From Tritrichomonas musculus (lineage: Eukaryota > Parabasalia > Tritrichomonadida > Tritrichomonadidae): a stretch of DNA of 64,000 nucleotides. Positions 9,671 through 20,400 of this stretch are shown here, piece by piece. Every line of letters starts with the position of its first letter. The first letter of the stretch is position 1. The notes under the pieces are model-generated. The model ran no database searches. It was not told where the DNA came from and saw only the letters and a program-made list of their open reading frames with translations. The stretch is taken from assembly GCA_039105265.1 (NCBI GenBank), contig JAPFFF010000041.1:1054001-1118000 (forward strand), written 5' to 3'. The translations under genes and the position numbers were made by a program.

Positions 9671-10229
9671 CTCCAGTGCTTGCACTTTTGATATTTGATA
9701 TATCAAATTTTTTTTGATATATAAATGTAACCATATTATTGTAAATTTTGAAATGCTTGAATTTTTAAAATATATTTAATGAATGATAAATCGTATTTTT
9801 AAATTTGTATAATAATTGAAAATAGCATTTTTATTTATAATTTTGATAAACCTCTTATCCCAAAAAAAAAAAAAAAAAGGTAATTTGTGGGTTCGAACTA
9901 TTTACTCCATAAAAATATCTATTGTGCCAATTTTTCTAAAATGAAAATCAAATAATTTATAATATAAAAATTTATTTTGTTTATTATTTCTATTTTTAAT
10001 TAAATTATCATTAATGGGGGTTGGGGGCGAAGCCCCAGAATTTTTTTGGCCAATGGCTGAACAATGGTCCAAAACACTAACCATTTAGAATCAAAATTAA
10101 AAAGGAATATATCCCAATCCAAAAAAGAAAAAGGATGAGCAATATATAAATAATTAATTTTAATATTTCACAAATAATTTTTTTTCCATATTCACTCATA
10201 GCAAGCTTTATATGTATTTTTTATAATTA

Positions 10230-10908
10230 CAGTCTTTTCAGGATTATGACGGAAATATCTACTTTAATAACGGAAAAGTTTTATATGATAACGGAAATGT
10301 TCATTATGATTATGGAAATATCCAATTTGATAATGGAAAGTGTAACCATTTTTTGGTGAAAATCTTTATTATAAAACATCCATTTAAAAATCATGGTTTT
10401 ATTTAATAAAATATAAATTAAATGATTTAAAATCATCATAAATATGGAATATATACCGAAAAAAGGAAAATAAACATAAAGAAACTTTTTCAAAAAATAT
10501 CATCAAAAATTTTTTCTCATAAAAATTGAATTTAATGGAATATATTTAAAATTAATACTTAATATAAACTATTGGAATCTGATAATTACTAAAAATATTC
10601 AATTATTCTATTTTGCAAATATAATTTATAAGTTGATGTAAGAATACATAATTAGAAAACATTCATAAGGCAACGCATATTTGATATATTGGAAATTTAA
10701 TTAGAATGATATATATAAATCATGATTTTTTAAGTGAGTGTTTTATCAAAAAGATTTTCACAAAAAAATGGTTACATTTTCAATCATCATATTGGATATT
10801 TCCGTAATCATAATGAACTTTTCTGTTATCAAAATGAAAATTTCCGTTATCGTATAGAACTTTTCCGTTATTAAAGTAGATATTTCCGTTATAATCCCAA
10901 AAAGACTG
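10230..10908. mobile_element. TA-flanked mariner-like MITE nested in the hAT-like element
   Basis: The ends are CAGTCTTTT and AAAAGACTG, flanked by TA on both sides (10228-10229 and 10909-10910), as for Tc1/mariner elements. The inverted repeats are long (about 152 bp left, about 176 bp right). They are built of about 22-bp sub-repeats centred on TAACGGAAA, with one more unit on the right. It has no coding capacity and must rely on a transposase supplied elsewhere. Confidence 0.85.
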
Positions 10909-11139
10909 TATAATATCTTTTCATTTTATTTTATTTTTTTTTTAAATCAAAAAAAAAAAAAAAAAAAAATGTATGCATTATTTAGTAATATGTTAAAACT
11001 TTTCCGTGGTTGATCCATAAAATTCATCTTGTAAAAGTATAAAAATTTAACAAATTAAAGAAAATTTGGTTAACAAAAATATTCATCTTTTATTTTAAAA
11101 AAATCGTTTTTATATGCAAACGATTATTTTTAATTTAAA

Positions 11140-11345
11140 TTTCTTGATATTTTTATTCAATTCTTTGATATTTTCTATTCAATATCTGATATTTTCTATT
11201 CAATTTCTGATATTTTCTATTCAATTTCTTGATATTTTTCTTTCAAATTCTTGATATTTTTACATTCAATTTTCAATTAAAAAATATCAAGATTTTGAAA
11301 GAAAAATATCAAGATTTTGAAAGGAAAATATCAAGGAATTGACTT
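11140..11345. repeat. Subterminal TTGATATTTTT repeat array of the hAT-like element
   Basis: Roughly six head-to-tail copies of a 20-bp unit (TTCAATTTCTGATATTTTCT) are followed by about three copies in opposite orientation (ATATCAAGATTTTGAAAG). The GATATTT core also occurs in the terminal repeats. Subterminal arrays of this kind are typical transposase-binding regions of hAT elements. Confidence 0.6.
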
Positions 11346-11611
11346 TAAAATAATCGTTTAATAAAAAACGAATTTTTATAATATTCTAAGTTTTTTTTGT
11401 TAACTATATCTCAAAAATTACAAAATACTTCAAAAATGAAATTTAGCTTATTTTTATGATATTTATGAATATTTTTTGAATAATATTGATGAAATATAAT
11501 ATATTAAATATCAAAAATGGCAAGCACTGTTTGACTCACAGCGAAAGCTAATTTTTTTGCCTAAAAGCATAAACAGTGATGATTGCGCCCTTTAGCTGCG
11601 CTTTCAGCACT

Positions 11612-11637
11612 TTTTTGCATAGCAAAAAGTGATGACT
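11612..11637 (+). promoter_or_regulatory. Palindromic leader before fibre gene, inverted copy at 16315-16340
   Basis: The 26-bp block has the hairpin core TTTTTGCATAGCAAAAA and continues through AGTG into the start codon ATGACT. An exact inverted copy at 16315-16340 starts the opposing minus-strand gene. The two copies therefore face each other across the whole fibre block. Confidence 0.7.
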
Positions 11638-14600
11638 GCGATAATAACCAAATCTAATGCCAGAAACGGAGCCTTTGTAATGAAAGGTTCAGGCCAATTC
11701 GACAGCTTAACAGTAAACGGAGAATTGACCGTAAAGGGAACAAACATTCTAGATGCAATAAATGACCATGAAGGAAGAATAAAGGTACTAGAAGAGAATC
11801 CAGTAAAGCCAGATGGAGAAACATCACTGCAATACGAAGATGGTCTTGATGAATTCATTATAGACAAAAATAGTCTGTCACAGACGCAATCAGGTGATTA
11901 TTATGAACTAGAGATTAAAGGTGACTTTACAGGCTACACAGGAGATTTATTCGAGGTGATTCTTCCATCATACATCAGTAGAGAGACTGCTATAATAAGT
12001 TGCAATCAAGGCACATTCAGCAACCCAGTAATAGCCGACACTATAACATACAGAGAAGACTCGGCAGCAAAGATAATAATGAGCATTAATAATAGCCCAC
12101 TACAGCTATTCACTTCTGGTTCACTCAGAATAAACTTCATCGGCAAACAGAAAACGCTCTCAACAGTAGCAAACCTGAAGTGCAACCAGGTAGAGGCAGA
12201 GAATTGCTTTAAGCTCTATCGTTCGCCCCTTCCAGACTTCTATGAGATGAAATCATTCGGAGAAACGGGCACTGGTGAATATTATGCTGACTGGGGATAT
12301 AAACCAGGCTCTGAAGAGTTTGATGCATTGATTGAAGGGCAAACATTTGAGTTTCACGACCAAGCATTCGGTACCGACTACAAAATGACTAAACAGAATG
12401 GTAAATGGGTAGGAAATAATTACTGCTATAACATTCCACTGAAGACAACAAGGAAGAATTCAGGCTCACATGAAGTAGCGTTTATAGCCATCAAGAAGAA
12501 CGAAGCAAATAGAAATGTATTGCATTTACTGATTGACTATACAGGCACCGGAAATGCACTGCAATTACTGGCTGATAAGGGAATGCTCATAGCAAAAGAT
12601 AATTGCACAATAAAGACATACAAAGAAGATGATGATGCATGGAGAGCTTACTTGTATCCAGTAAAAGATTTCGCTGACTGCTCATATACAGCAACACTAA
12701 AGTATCTCGATAAGGAATATGACGTAAAAGTTGACTTCGAGTATAAATCATCAGGATTGAACAACTACAAGCTCCAGTCAGATAACTACTTTGAGCATTT
12801 AGAGTATCATTACAGCTCCACTATAGAGCATACAGACCCTGACGGACAACCAATGGACGGTCTTGTTATATTCATGCCATCCAATAACGACCTGATATTT
12901 ACTATATCTGATGTAGACTACGAAGAAGGAACGAACACATTTGAGTTTCTGGCCGGCTCTGGTTACTATACGGTATCGCCAAGGCCTGAATCTTGCACAA
13001 CATTGTACACCAACTACAACATACAGACAACAGGAATAGTCATAGGAGAGAACATAGAAAGCCACGTATTTGTGCTGAATTCATTAGGCAATACAGTAGA
13101 CATAGCAGTGAACCATATCAGCAGCTTACAGGATGCATGCAAGAAGCTACAGGATGAAATAGATAACTTCAAGCCTAAAACTACATGGTTCGATATAGTC
13201 AGAGATGTTATCAGTATCGGCAACTTCATAATGAACTTTGCGAATCCTGTAGGGCTACCAATGACGATAGCTAATGGAGCAATAAGGTCTATTAAAGGTA
13301 TCTCTATGGCTGCTAACGAAGCAAAAGGTGTGGAGCTCGAACTGGAAGAAATAATCCCTCATACGGAATTCTTATCGGCAACAGACACGAATCGTACAGA
13401 AGAACTGCAACTGGTAAACACAGAAGAAATCATTCCAGGTGAACAATATGTACATAAATACTTCTGTAACGGTATAGCTGAAGGATGGAAGATACAGATT
13501 AGCGTTGAAGGCTCTGAATGTGAATACGTTATGGGTAATGATAGAGAACTTACATGCTGCTCAGAAGAGAGCTATCAGGGAACAATTAAGGTCGAATACG
13601 AATATCCTTACCTGCTCATTTGTAGCCCCAAACAAGCAGCAACAGTAAAGCTCATTAGAGAATACGGAAAGAGACCTGTACTGGGCATGGGTGAAGAACT
13701 TACAGATAAACAAGTACTGACAGCAAAGGCAACAATGGAGCTCATTAACAAACACCAGAGCAAACTGAAAGGTGAGATTCAAGAGAATATAGTTACAGAT
13801 GAATCATTAACGACTACATTACAGGATTATGCTTTAACGACTTCATTACCTGATATGTCATTGTATGCATTGAAGACAGATATACCAACAATTCCAGCAG
13901 ATTTGGTTAATGAATCTGCACTGAGTACTGCACTATATGGCACTGAATTGAATATTGAATATCTACCAAGTATAATGGATGGTGCACGTATCACACCTAG
14001 GATGCCTGATGCTGGAGTTCATTTGATATTTGATGTTAATTGGGGTGATTCGAGAGTTGATAATATAATAGATGATGATATAATGCATATTGATGTAATA
14101 TTTAAACCAAATGTTTCTGCTAGCAATGCTGATGTAATGCAAAGGTATGATAATAATGGTAAATCAATTGATATAATAAGATGGCTTCATAGTGATGGGA
14201 GAATTACATATGGAACATTTAGTACATCTCATGTAGGTAATCCAATAGCATATAATTTCATTAGAGCTTAAATCGAATCACCATTCATTAAAACCGCAAA
14301 TGTTGCTGATGGAAGTCCAGAACAAATCACAATTAAATGTACACAGAATGATAGTGGTTGTGTAATCCCAGATGAATATATAAGAAGGGTATTAACAACC
14401 AAAAATATTATCGTGAAGTTCAAACGAAATGCTAATGCTGCATCATATGAAGAAGCTGAATATACTTATTCTGGACGAAATAACTTGAATTTAATATACA
14501 AATCAACCAGTGGTGAGTCAAGTGAATCGATAGATATTCATTTTAATACCCATATTGTCTCAATAAGAGCCACGGATGATATATTAACCAATATATATGA

Positions 14601-15417
14601 TGCATCTATCACATTAATCAGCAACCAACCTGTGAACGATAATATGATTACTTCGGTCAAATATGTGAATGATAACTTTGCATTGAAGTCATATGTTGAT
14701 GAAAAATATATAAAGAAAAATAGTTTATTAGAAATAACTAGTCAATCAAGTAATATAGCTAAATTTTATAGTTCTGTTGATGCTAATGTTATTACTTCAA
14801 TTAGTTTTGGATATAATGATGTATTTAATACTGATTTTGAATATAAATCTGCAAAATTTGCTAATTAAGGTGAATTGTATATATATGTTGACGGTTATAA
14901 ATTTCAATCTTTTCAAATGTTTGGTTCTGCAAGAAATACTATAATTGATTCTAATTTAAAGGTTAATGGTACAATTACATCAAATGGTTCAAATACAATC
15001 ACTCATTACTGCCCTATAGAAGCTGGTGAAGAAATATCAGATTACAAGATTGGTAAACCTGTATATCTATCAGGACATGTATATAAGTACGATACAGAAG
15101 CTAAACGATTCATTAGCAGCACCATTACTGATAGCACTGATTGTATCTGTTCAGTTATTGTTGATGGAACCTGGAAGGAATTCGTTGGTGTCATTACTAG
15201 CGTCGATGAAGGAAACGGATGTATAACCTTTGCGACCCATGGTGACTATTTATTCTACGTTGATGATGCAAACGTGTACCAGATTGGCGATGTAATACTC
15301 TATGATGGAAGAATCCTGGATGAAGATTATGCACTCACGTTGAAGATACAACAGAGCATAGTAGGGAAAGTAAGCGGACAAATAAACGAACATTACTTAG
15401 CGCTTTTCAAGGCCTGA
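11632..15417 (+). pseudogene. Maverick 1 fibre/spike locus
   Basis: The start is taken at ATG 11632, directly after the palindromic leader. The locus codes for a long, multidomain, beta-rich protein with a coiled-coil middle and a collar region carrying YALKTDIPTIP-like repeats. At its far end is a compact domain (VYLSGHVYKYD...GDVILYDGRI) of the kind that ends viral fibres. Homology with the element 2 spike at 56482-60592 is visible in several blocks, for example VEAENCFKLYRS/IEAENALKLHKS, GKWVGNN/GEWKGQN and TLYTNYNI/TLYTDYNI. It probably forms trimeric attachment fibres at capsid vertices (inference). The locus looks broken, about two or three times, although the later parts could instead be separate short genes. 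Confidence 0.65.
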
Positions 15418-15563
15418 ATCAATTCCTTTACAGCCTTAATTTTGTTTTTAATGCTCAATAAACGATTCTCTATGTCGTTAACGTCCCTCTCTATTTCTTC
15501 TGCCAGGATGTCTATGTTGTGTTGTATATTAGTGTGGTAGTATTGCTTTACCTTGCCAGACAT
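15393..15563 (-). CDS. Small coiled-coil protein, 56 residues
   Basis: The minus-strand ATG at 15563 opens a 56-codon frame whose 3' end overlaps the end of the fibre locus by 25 bases. The protein is helical with heptad spacing (ILAEEIERDVNDIENRLL) and a basic end (KSAK). Its start lies in a GCCAGA/TCTGGC hairpin (about 15556-15573). No counterpart was found in element 2. Codon use matches the neighbouring element genes, which supports a real gene, but the small size keeps confidence moderate. Confidence 0.5.
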   Translation of the reverse strand: MSGKVKQYYHTNIQHNIDILAEEIERDVNDIENRLLSIKNKIKAVKELIQALKSAK

Positions 15564-15617
15564 TTTTCTGGCAATAAAATTAGCAGCACAGCTTCAGTGA
15601 AATGCCAGCTTTGCAGT

Positions 15618-15649
15618 CTTGAGCCTATACAGTAAACTTTAGGCTCAAG
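15618..15649. terminator. 10-bp hairpin at 3' end of minus gene
   Basis: CTTGAGCCTA (15618-15627) pairs perfectly with TAGGCTCAAG (15640-15649) across a 12-base loop. The stop codon of the minus-strand gene ends within the left arm. A transcript-end or RNA-stability role is plausible. Confidence 0.55.
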
Positions 15650-16320
15650 CCGTATTTAATGAATTCGGTATAGATATCGTTATAGCAATACTTTAACTCT
15701 TCTGTACGGCCATCCTTAGTGACAAGTATTTTGTCTATCTTTATCAGCTTTGCAGTAGAAGCAGAGCAACCACAACCAACTTCATAGTCATCCAGAACAA
15801 AATCTACTTTATCGCATTCTGTTAGTAGCTTTATCATGCTCATTAATGTACCACTCTTACATACTACATATGAGTTTACCTTTAGTGGATTCTCAGAGTA
15901 CATCTCAACGAGCAACTCCAGGAACCTATTTTTCTTCTCTAATGAATCGCACCAGCGGTGAGTCTCTGACGAGCCTAGTTCAGTGCCTAAATCTATGATG
16001 CCTCTCTCTTGTGCCAACAGGGTAGGACTGTTTGTTACTGCTGCTGATGGAGATGGATAATCCGGATTCGTCATCAGTGTATGTAAAGCCTGACCAGCCG
16101 GTAACGAATCCTTTGGCTGGTTGGCTTGAGTAAAATTTACGTTACCAGGAACTGGCTGCTGTTCTCCCTGCGGCCAATCTACGATTGGACTGGGAGCTTT
16201 GCTCCCCGGCCGAAAGCTTTGCTGCCGTGGTGTTATCTTTATGTTAACATTAGTGTTTTGCTCTTGCTTTATCGTATTGTCTGTTTCACTGCTTAGTATT
16301 CTAGCTGCTCTTAGAGTCAT
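15625..16320 (-). CDS. Maverick 1 conserved minus-strand protein of the fibre block
   Basis: The start is placed at ATG 16320, at the end of the palindromic leader, giving 231 residues. The first 130 residues are low-complexity, rich in Pro, Gln, Ser and Thr. The C-terminal 100 residues are ordered and match the element 2 protein at 60621-61154, in the blocks KLIKIDKILVTKDG/RKIEAIKIVNEDG and the YNDIY...LKF / YNDLV...LKY ends. Both genes lie just after the fibre block and point back at it. This could be a fibre chaperone, base or small virion protein. There is no catalytic motif. Confidence 0.7.
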   Translation of the reverse strand: MTLRAARILSSETDNTIKQEQNTNVNIKITPRQQSFRPGSKAPSPIVDWPQGEQQPVPGNVNFTQANQPKDSLPAGQALHTLMTNPDYPSPSAAVTNSPTLLAQERGIIDLGTELGSSETHRWCDSLEKKNRFLELLVEMYSENPLKVNSYVVCKSGTLMSMIKLLTECDKVDFVLDDYEVGCGCSASTAKLIKIDKILVTKDGRTEELKYCYNDIYTEFIKYGLSLKFTV

Positions 16321-16340
16321 CACTTTTTGCTATGCAAAAA
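16315..16340 (-). promoter_or_regulatory. Inverted copy of the 26-bp palindromic leader
   Basis: This is the exact reverse complement of 11612-11637 and ends in the start codon of the minus-strand gene. It contains the TTTTTGC/GCAAAAA hairpin. Confidence 0.7.
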
Positions 16341-16361
16341 TGTATTTTCTATACGGCTAAA

Positions 16362-16583
16362 ATGGCTTTTGGGAGCTGGTTCAAGCAAATAAAAGATGCA
16401 GCAAAGGACTTCGCTAATGGATTCAAGTATGGATGGAATAAAACGAAATCAATAATAGATAAAATACCGCTGGTCAATCAAGTATCAAAGATGTTACCTA
16501 AATTCGATAACTCAAAGAATCCTGCACTGGAATATTTTGGCTCGGATGGGTACTATACAGCTCCAGCAAAGAATCCTGGGTGA
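16362..16583 (+). CDS. Second MAFGS amphipathic protein of Maverick 1
   Basis: The protein has 73 residues from ATG 16362, which abuts GGCTAAAA. An upstream in-frame ATG at 16332 is less likely, because it lies in the inverted leader and would add ten unrelated residues. It begins MAFGSWFKQIKDAAKDFANG, as do the paralogues at 6631-6870 and 48702-49013, then diverges to a helical, basic middle and a Gly/Tyr/Pro-containing tail. Two MAFGS genes in one element suggests related minor capsid or membrane-active proteins with separate roles. A hairpin follows the stop (ATATTCGG 16595-16602, CCGAATAT 16612-16619). Confidence 0.7.
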   Translation: MAFGSWFKQIKDAAKDFANGFKYGWNKTKSIIDKIPLVNQVSKMLPKFDNSKNPALEYFGSDGYYTAPAKNPG

Positions 16584-16594
16584 AAATAAATGCG

Positions 16595-16619
16595 ATATTC
16601 GGAATCTACGCCCGAATAT
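16595..16619. terminator. 8-bp hairpin after MAFGS gene
   Basis: ATATTCGG and CCGAATAT are perfect inverted arms with a 9-base loop, 12 bases beyond the stop codon. It may act as a 3'-end signal. Confidence 0.4.
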
Positions 16620-17400
16620 ACTATATGTTTGCTACGGCGACTTTGCGCTAATCTCTATTTTTCTGTTTATGTTAACTAGTAATGTTATTACATTAACTAT
16701 ACATAGAAGAACATTAACGGACAAAATAGAAACAATAACGGACAAATATATATACATAACCGTATATTCAATTATGTTAACCAGATAAAGAAAAACAATA
16801 ACGGGCAAAATAGAAACAGTAACGGCAAAAAGTTTACCAACTTTTTGACTGCGAAGCCGGTTTTTCTTGTATGAGACAAGTATAGAAAATTGAATGGTTC
16901 TCCCAGACAAGAGACGATTGACAAGAATGTGGTTATATTTATTACTTTAACGATTATGTACGTTAAGGTGACCGTTTACCATGACGACCGTTTACTGGCG
17001 ACCGTTAAGACCATATTATTTCACATCACATTTTCACTGTTATTTCCCATTAGTTTTGCTTCGATTTTTATCCTATCGTATCTCGATAAGTATTCTATAT
17101 TGAAAGCCCGTTCCTTCACCATTATGTAGCACACGTTACGGAGAATCAGATATGCTATATGTTTTGTCTGCAGTATAGAACTGTTGCAGAATAACATTTA
17201 AGATAAAACACTAGAAATTCGTTACAACACTTCCGGTGACTAACAGTGAAAAATAGCCTGTTACCAAAAATAGCGATTTTCCGTATATGGAAACTGATAG
17301 ATTGCTAAGAAGTAATATATGAATGTTCGTGAGGGATGCTCCAGAAAAACGCAATATCTCGAATGTAAATAAAAACAAAATTTTTTTTTGGGTAAAATAG
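16620..17400. promoter_or_regulatory. Non-coding region before PolB with TAACGG/CCGTTA cluster
   Basis: The region has no convincing gene. Between about 16715 and 17015 it carries repeated TAACGG: two copies of AATAACGGrCAAA, plus ATTAACGGACAAA, AGTAACGGCAAA, one TAACGATT, and CCGTTT/CCGTTA in three GACCGTT repeats. YAACKG is the classic Myb-binding core and trichomonad Myb factors are known to bind TAACGA-type sites, so this could place PolB under a host Myb. GGGTAAAA at 17390-17397 precedes the PolB start. Confidence 0.5.
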
Positions 17401-20400
17401 ATGACTCAGCCAAACTTCACTCTCAAGCAACTCGTAAAAATCTATAACGCTTTCAATGGTGACAGAACAACAGTAGCACAATGGCAAGACGCATTTGACC
17501 TTTATGACCACCGTGACGCAAGACTAGCAAGATACTTATGGCAAGATGAAATCGTACCAATGTTGAACCAGACCAACTATACCGGAGACCGTAACAACTT
17601 CAATCAAATCATTAATTTCGCCAGAGCATACTACAGACCAATCAGAGAAGAACAGAAAAGACTCGAAAGAAGATGGAGCGATACAGTATTGTTGGAATAC
17701 CGTTTACCATATCTAATACCTGAAGACCCATTTGATGTTATCGATAAGAAGTTATCACAGTTCCATCAACGACCTAGAAACTATGCTGAATGGAGGCAAC
17801 AACAAAATGAACTTAACGATGGTCAAGCAGAACTCGTTGAAGCTACAATGCAGAGACTATATGATAACCCAACCGATTGGTTTGTTGACTTCGAACAATT
17901 CACATTACGCGGCCGTAAATTACTCTTCCCACGACTCAGACAGTTCTTCGATGAAGCAATAAGACCACTGCAAGAAGATATGAACCGTTTCGTTTTGCTC
18001 TTTCAGGTCAATAACACTATGCAACCTAAGGCTATACCACTTACACCTGAACACTTACAAGAACTGGTCCGTAAATTAACCGAAGAAAGCTTCGTATATC
18101 AAATCGATGATGAAATCTCTCCCGATATCGTTTCAGACCCAGGACCTGATGACCTTATTGCTTCTTGGTCGATATTCACTAGAGTCGGTATAGTACCAAT
18201 CAGATACCAAGGAGAAATGAAAAAGAATAAAGAACCTGGATTCTTCCATTATCTAACCACACCGGATACACCAAAGATAATCGTAGAGTACCTAAAGAGA
18301 TTACAGATATTCGATTCAGTAGTAGTTGCAACAAAAAGTAACAAACAAGTACAGCGTAAAGAATTAGATGACTGCTGCTTCGTATACGCATTAAAACAAA
18401 CTGGATGCTACACCGAAGCAGAACTAGACAAAATCAGAATGAGAATCAAGAGCAGATACTTATCACAGAAGCATTTAGAGGCAATCGCAAACGAATTCAA
18501 GATGCATTTGCATATAACGTATATCGATGATGAATATGTAGGAAGAAACAAGAAACAAACTGTTAAGGTAATGACAGATGGTAAATATAAGAGCTATATT
18601 GGAGTAGAGAATGCAGCGCCTAACAGAACACATAATATGTGCATTAACGGTCAGCACTTCTTCATCGAGGAAGTAACTCCTTTCAGCAACTACTATATAA
18701 AACATCTGAGAGAAATCGCCAATAGTGACAATGAAGAAGCTAAAGAGAATATGTATAACAAAGAAATAAAGGATAAGAAAGTAATACCTGGTAGAACATT
18801 CATTAAGGCATCAAATCTGGTCAGAGAGCTCATGAAACAAGGCTTCTTCCAACACATCAACTGGGGCCAGTATATGATACTCAATACGATATACTATAAA
18901 GAAATAGAAAAGGACATGAATGAGATATCGTTAGAGTACAATCCAGAGTTCTGTACGCAACTCATAGAACCGAAAGTATATAAGAAACAGAAAGATAAAG
19001 CGCCACCGTCATACTGGTATGCAGACTTCGAAGCAGACGTAAGTGGTGATATTCACGTGCCGTTTATGTGTGTCGTACAGGACATGAAAGGAACAGAAAA
19101 GTACTCCAAAGTATTCCCAGGTAGAGACTGTAATGTACAGATGTTAAACTATCTCCTAGATGGTGCTGTTGTGTACTTCCATAACCTCGCATACGATATC
19201 AGAATGTTTGCCGGTTTCGGCATTACATCTTCTATCATTAAGGGCACAAAGACCATGAAAGCAAAAATCATATACAAAGGAAAAAAGATAACATTTAAGG
19301 ATTCCTATCCAGTTATTCCCAGCAAGCTCAGTGATTTCCCTAAGATGTTCGGTATTAAAGGCGTAAAGAAAGAACTGTTTCCGTATAAATACTACACACT
19401 TGAACGACTCGAATCAGGTGCAATAGGAATCATATCTGAAGCAGGAATGAATGAAGATAGGGTCTGGAAGGAAGATGACTACAAGATATTTAACGAGAAC
19501 ATAGATAGCATAGAAGGATGCAGGAAAGGCGAGAATGAATTCGATATGTGGCTTTATTGTTCATTCTACTGCAAGCAAGATGTCAACATCTTACGTCAAG
19601 GCTTCAACAAGTTCCGTAACGACTTCAAGAAAGAATTCAATATCGACCCGTTCGAGTTCGTTAGTATCTCATCACTGGCCAATGAAGTCTTCAACAGGCG
19701 TGTATACTATCCCAATAAGAACCTGTACAAAGTCGGTGGAATAGTCAGAAAGTTTTGCTCTCAAGCTGTCTATGGTGGAAGATGTATGACTGCATACAAT
19801 AAGAAATGGCACACAACGAAACCATTAAGTGACTTCGATGCTGTCAGTTTATACCCTAGTGCAATGGCTGAATGTTATACCGTTGAAGGTCTACCAGAAG
19901 TAATACCAGAGGATAAGCTTAATATGGAATTCTTATCGAGGCAGGGAGCGTACATAGTAGAAATCAGAATAACTAAAGTGAATAAACATTATGCATTCCC
20001 ATTAATAGTCAGAAAGACACCTGATGGACTAAACCTGAATGAAGACAAGTTAGAGCCTGATGAAAACCTTACTATGGTCGTAGATAATATCATGTTAGAG
20101 GACCTTATAGAGTTCCAGAAGATAGAATTCGAGTTCGTTCGCGGTTACTACTGGGCAGGAAAGAGAGATTACAGCATCCAGAAAGTAATCAAAGAGATAT
20201 TCAATAAGAGGCTTGAATACAAACAACAAGGCAATCCATTACAGAACATCTATAAGTTAATCATGAATTCTTGCTATGGAAAGACAATACAGAAACCAAT
20301 AGAGTTCGAGCATAGATACGTCCGTGAAGGAGACGATTTCGATAAATTCTGGATGAGGCATTACACGAGCATAATTGAAGCAACGAAGCTAAACAATAGT

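Larger units (their letters stand above)
9674..11529. mobile_element. Non-autonomous hAT-like DNA transposon inserted in Maverick 1
   Basis: The left end reads CAGTGCTTGCACTTTTGATA and the right end is its inverse (rc CAGTGCTTGCCATTTTTGAT). TTTGACTC is present immediately outside both ends (9666-9673 and 11530-11537), a perfect 8-bp target duplication. CAGTG termini with 8-bp duplications fit the hAT superfamily. The 1,856-bp insert is far more AT-rich than the surrounding Maverick, carries no transposase gene, and is interrupted by a second transposon (10230-10908). A 5-bp GGGGC/GCCCC hairpin with GAA loop lies at 10024-10036. Confidence 0.82.

Noticed and set aside
9880-9905. GGTTCGAACT resembling a tRNA B-box
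   Set aside because: No A-box, no paired T-stem or cloverleaf around it, and it lies inside the hAT-like insert.
16890-17129. 79-codon plus frame with hydrophobic stretches before PolB
   Set aside because: Opens with TTG, lacks a leader motif, and runs through the repeated TAACGG/GACCGTT region.
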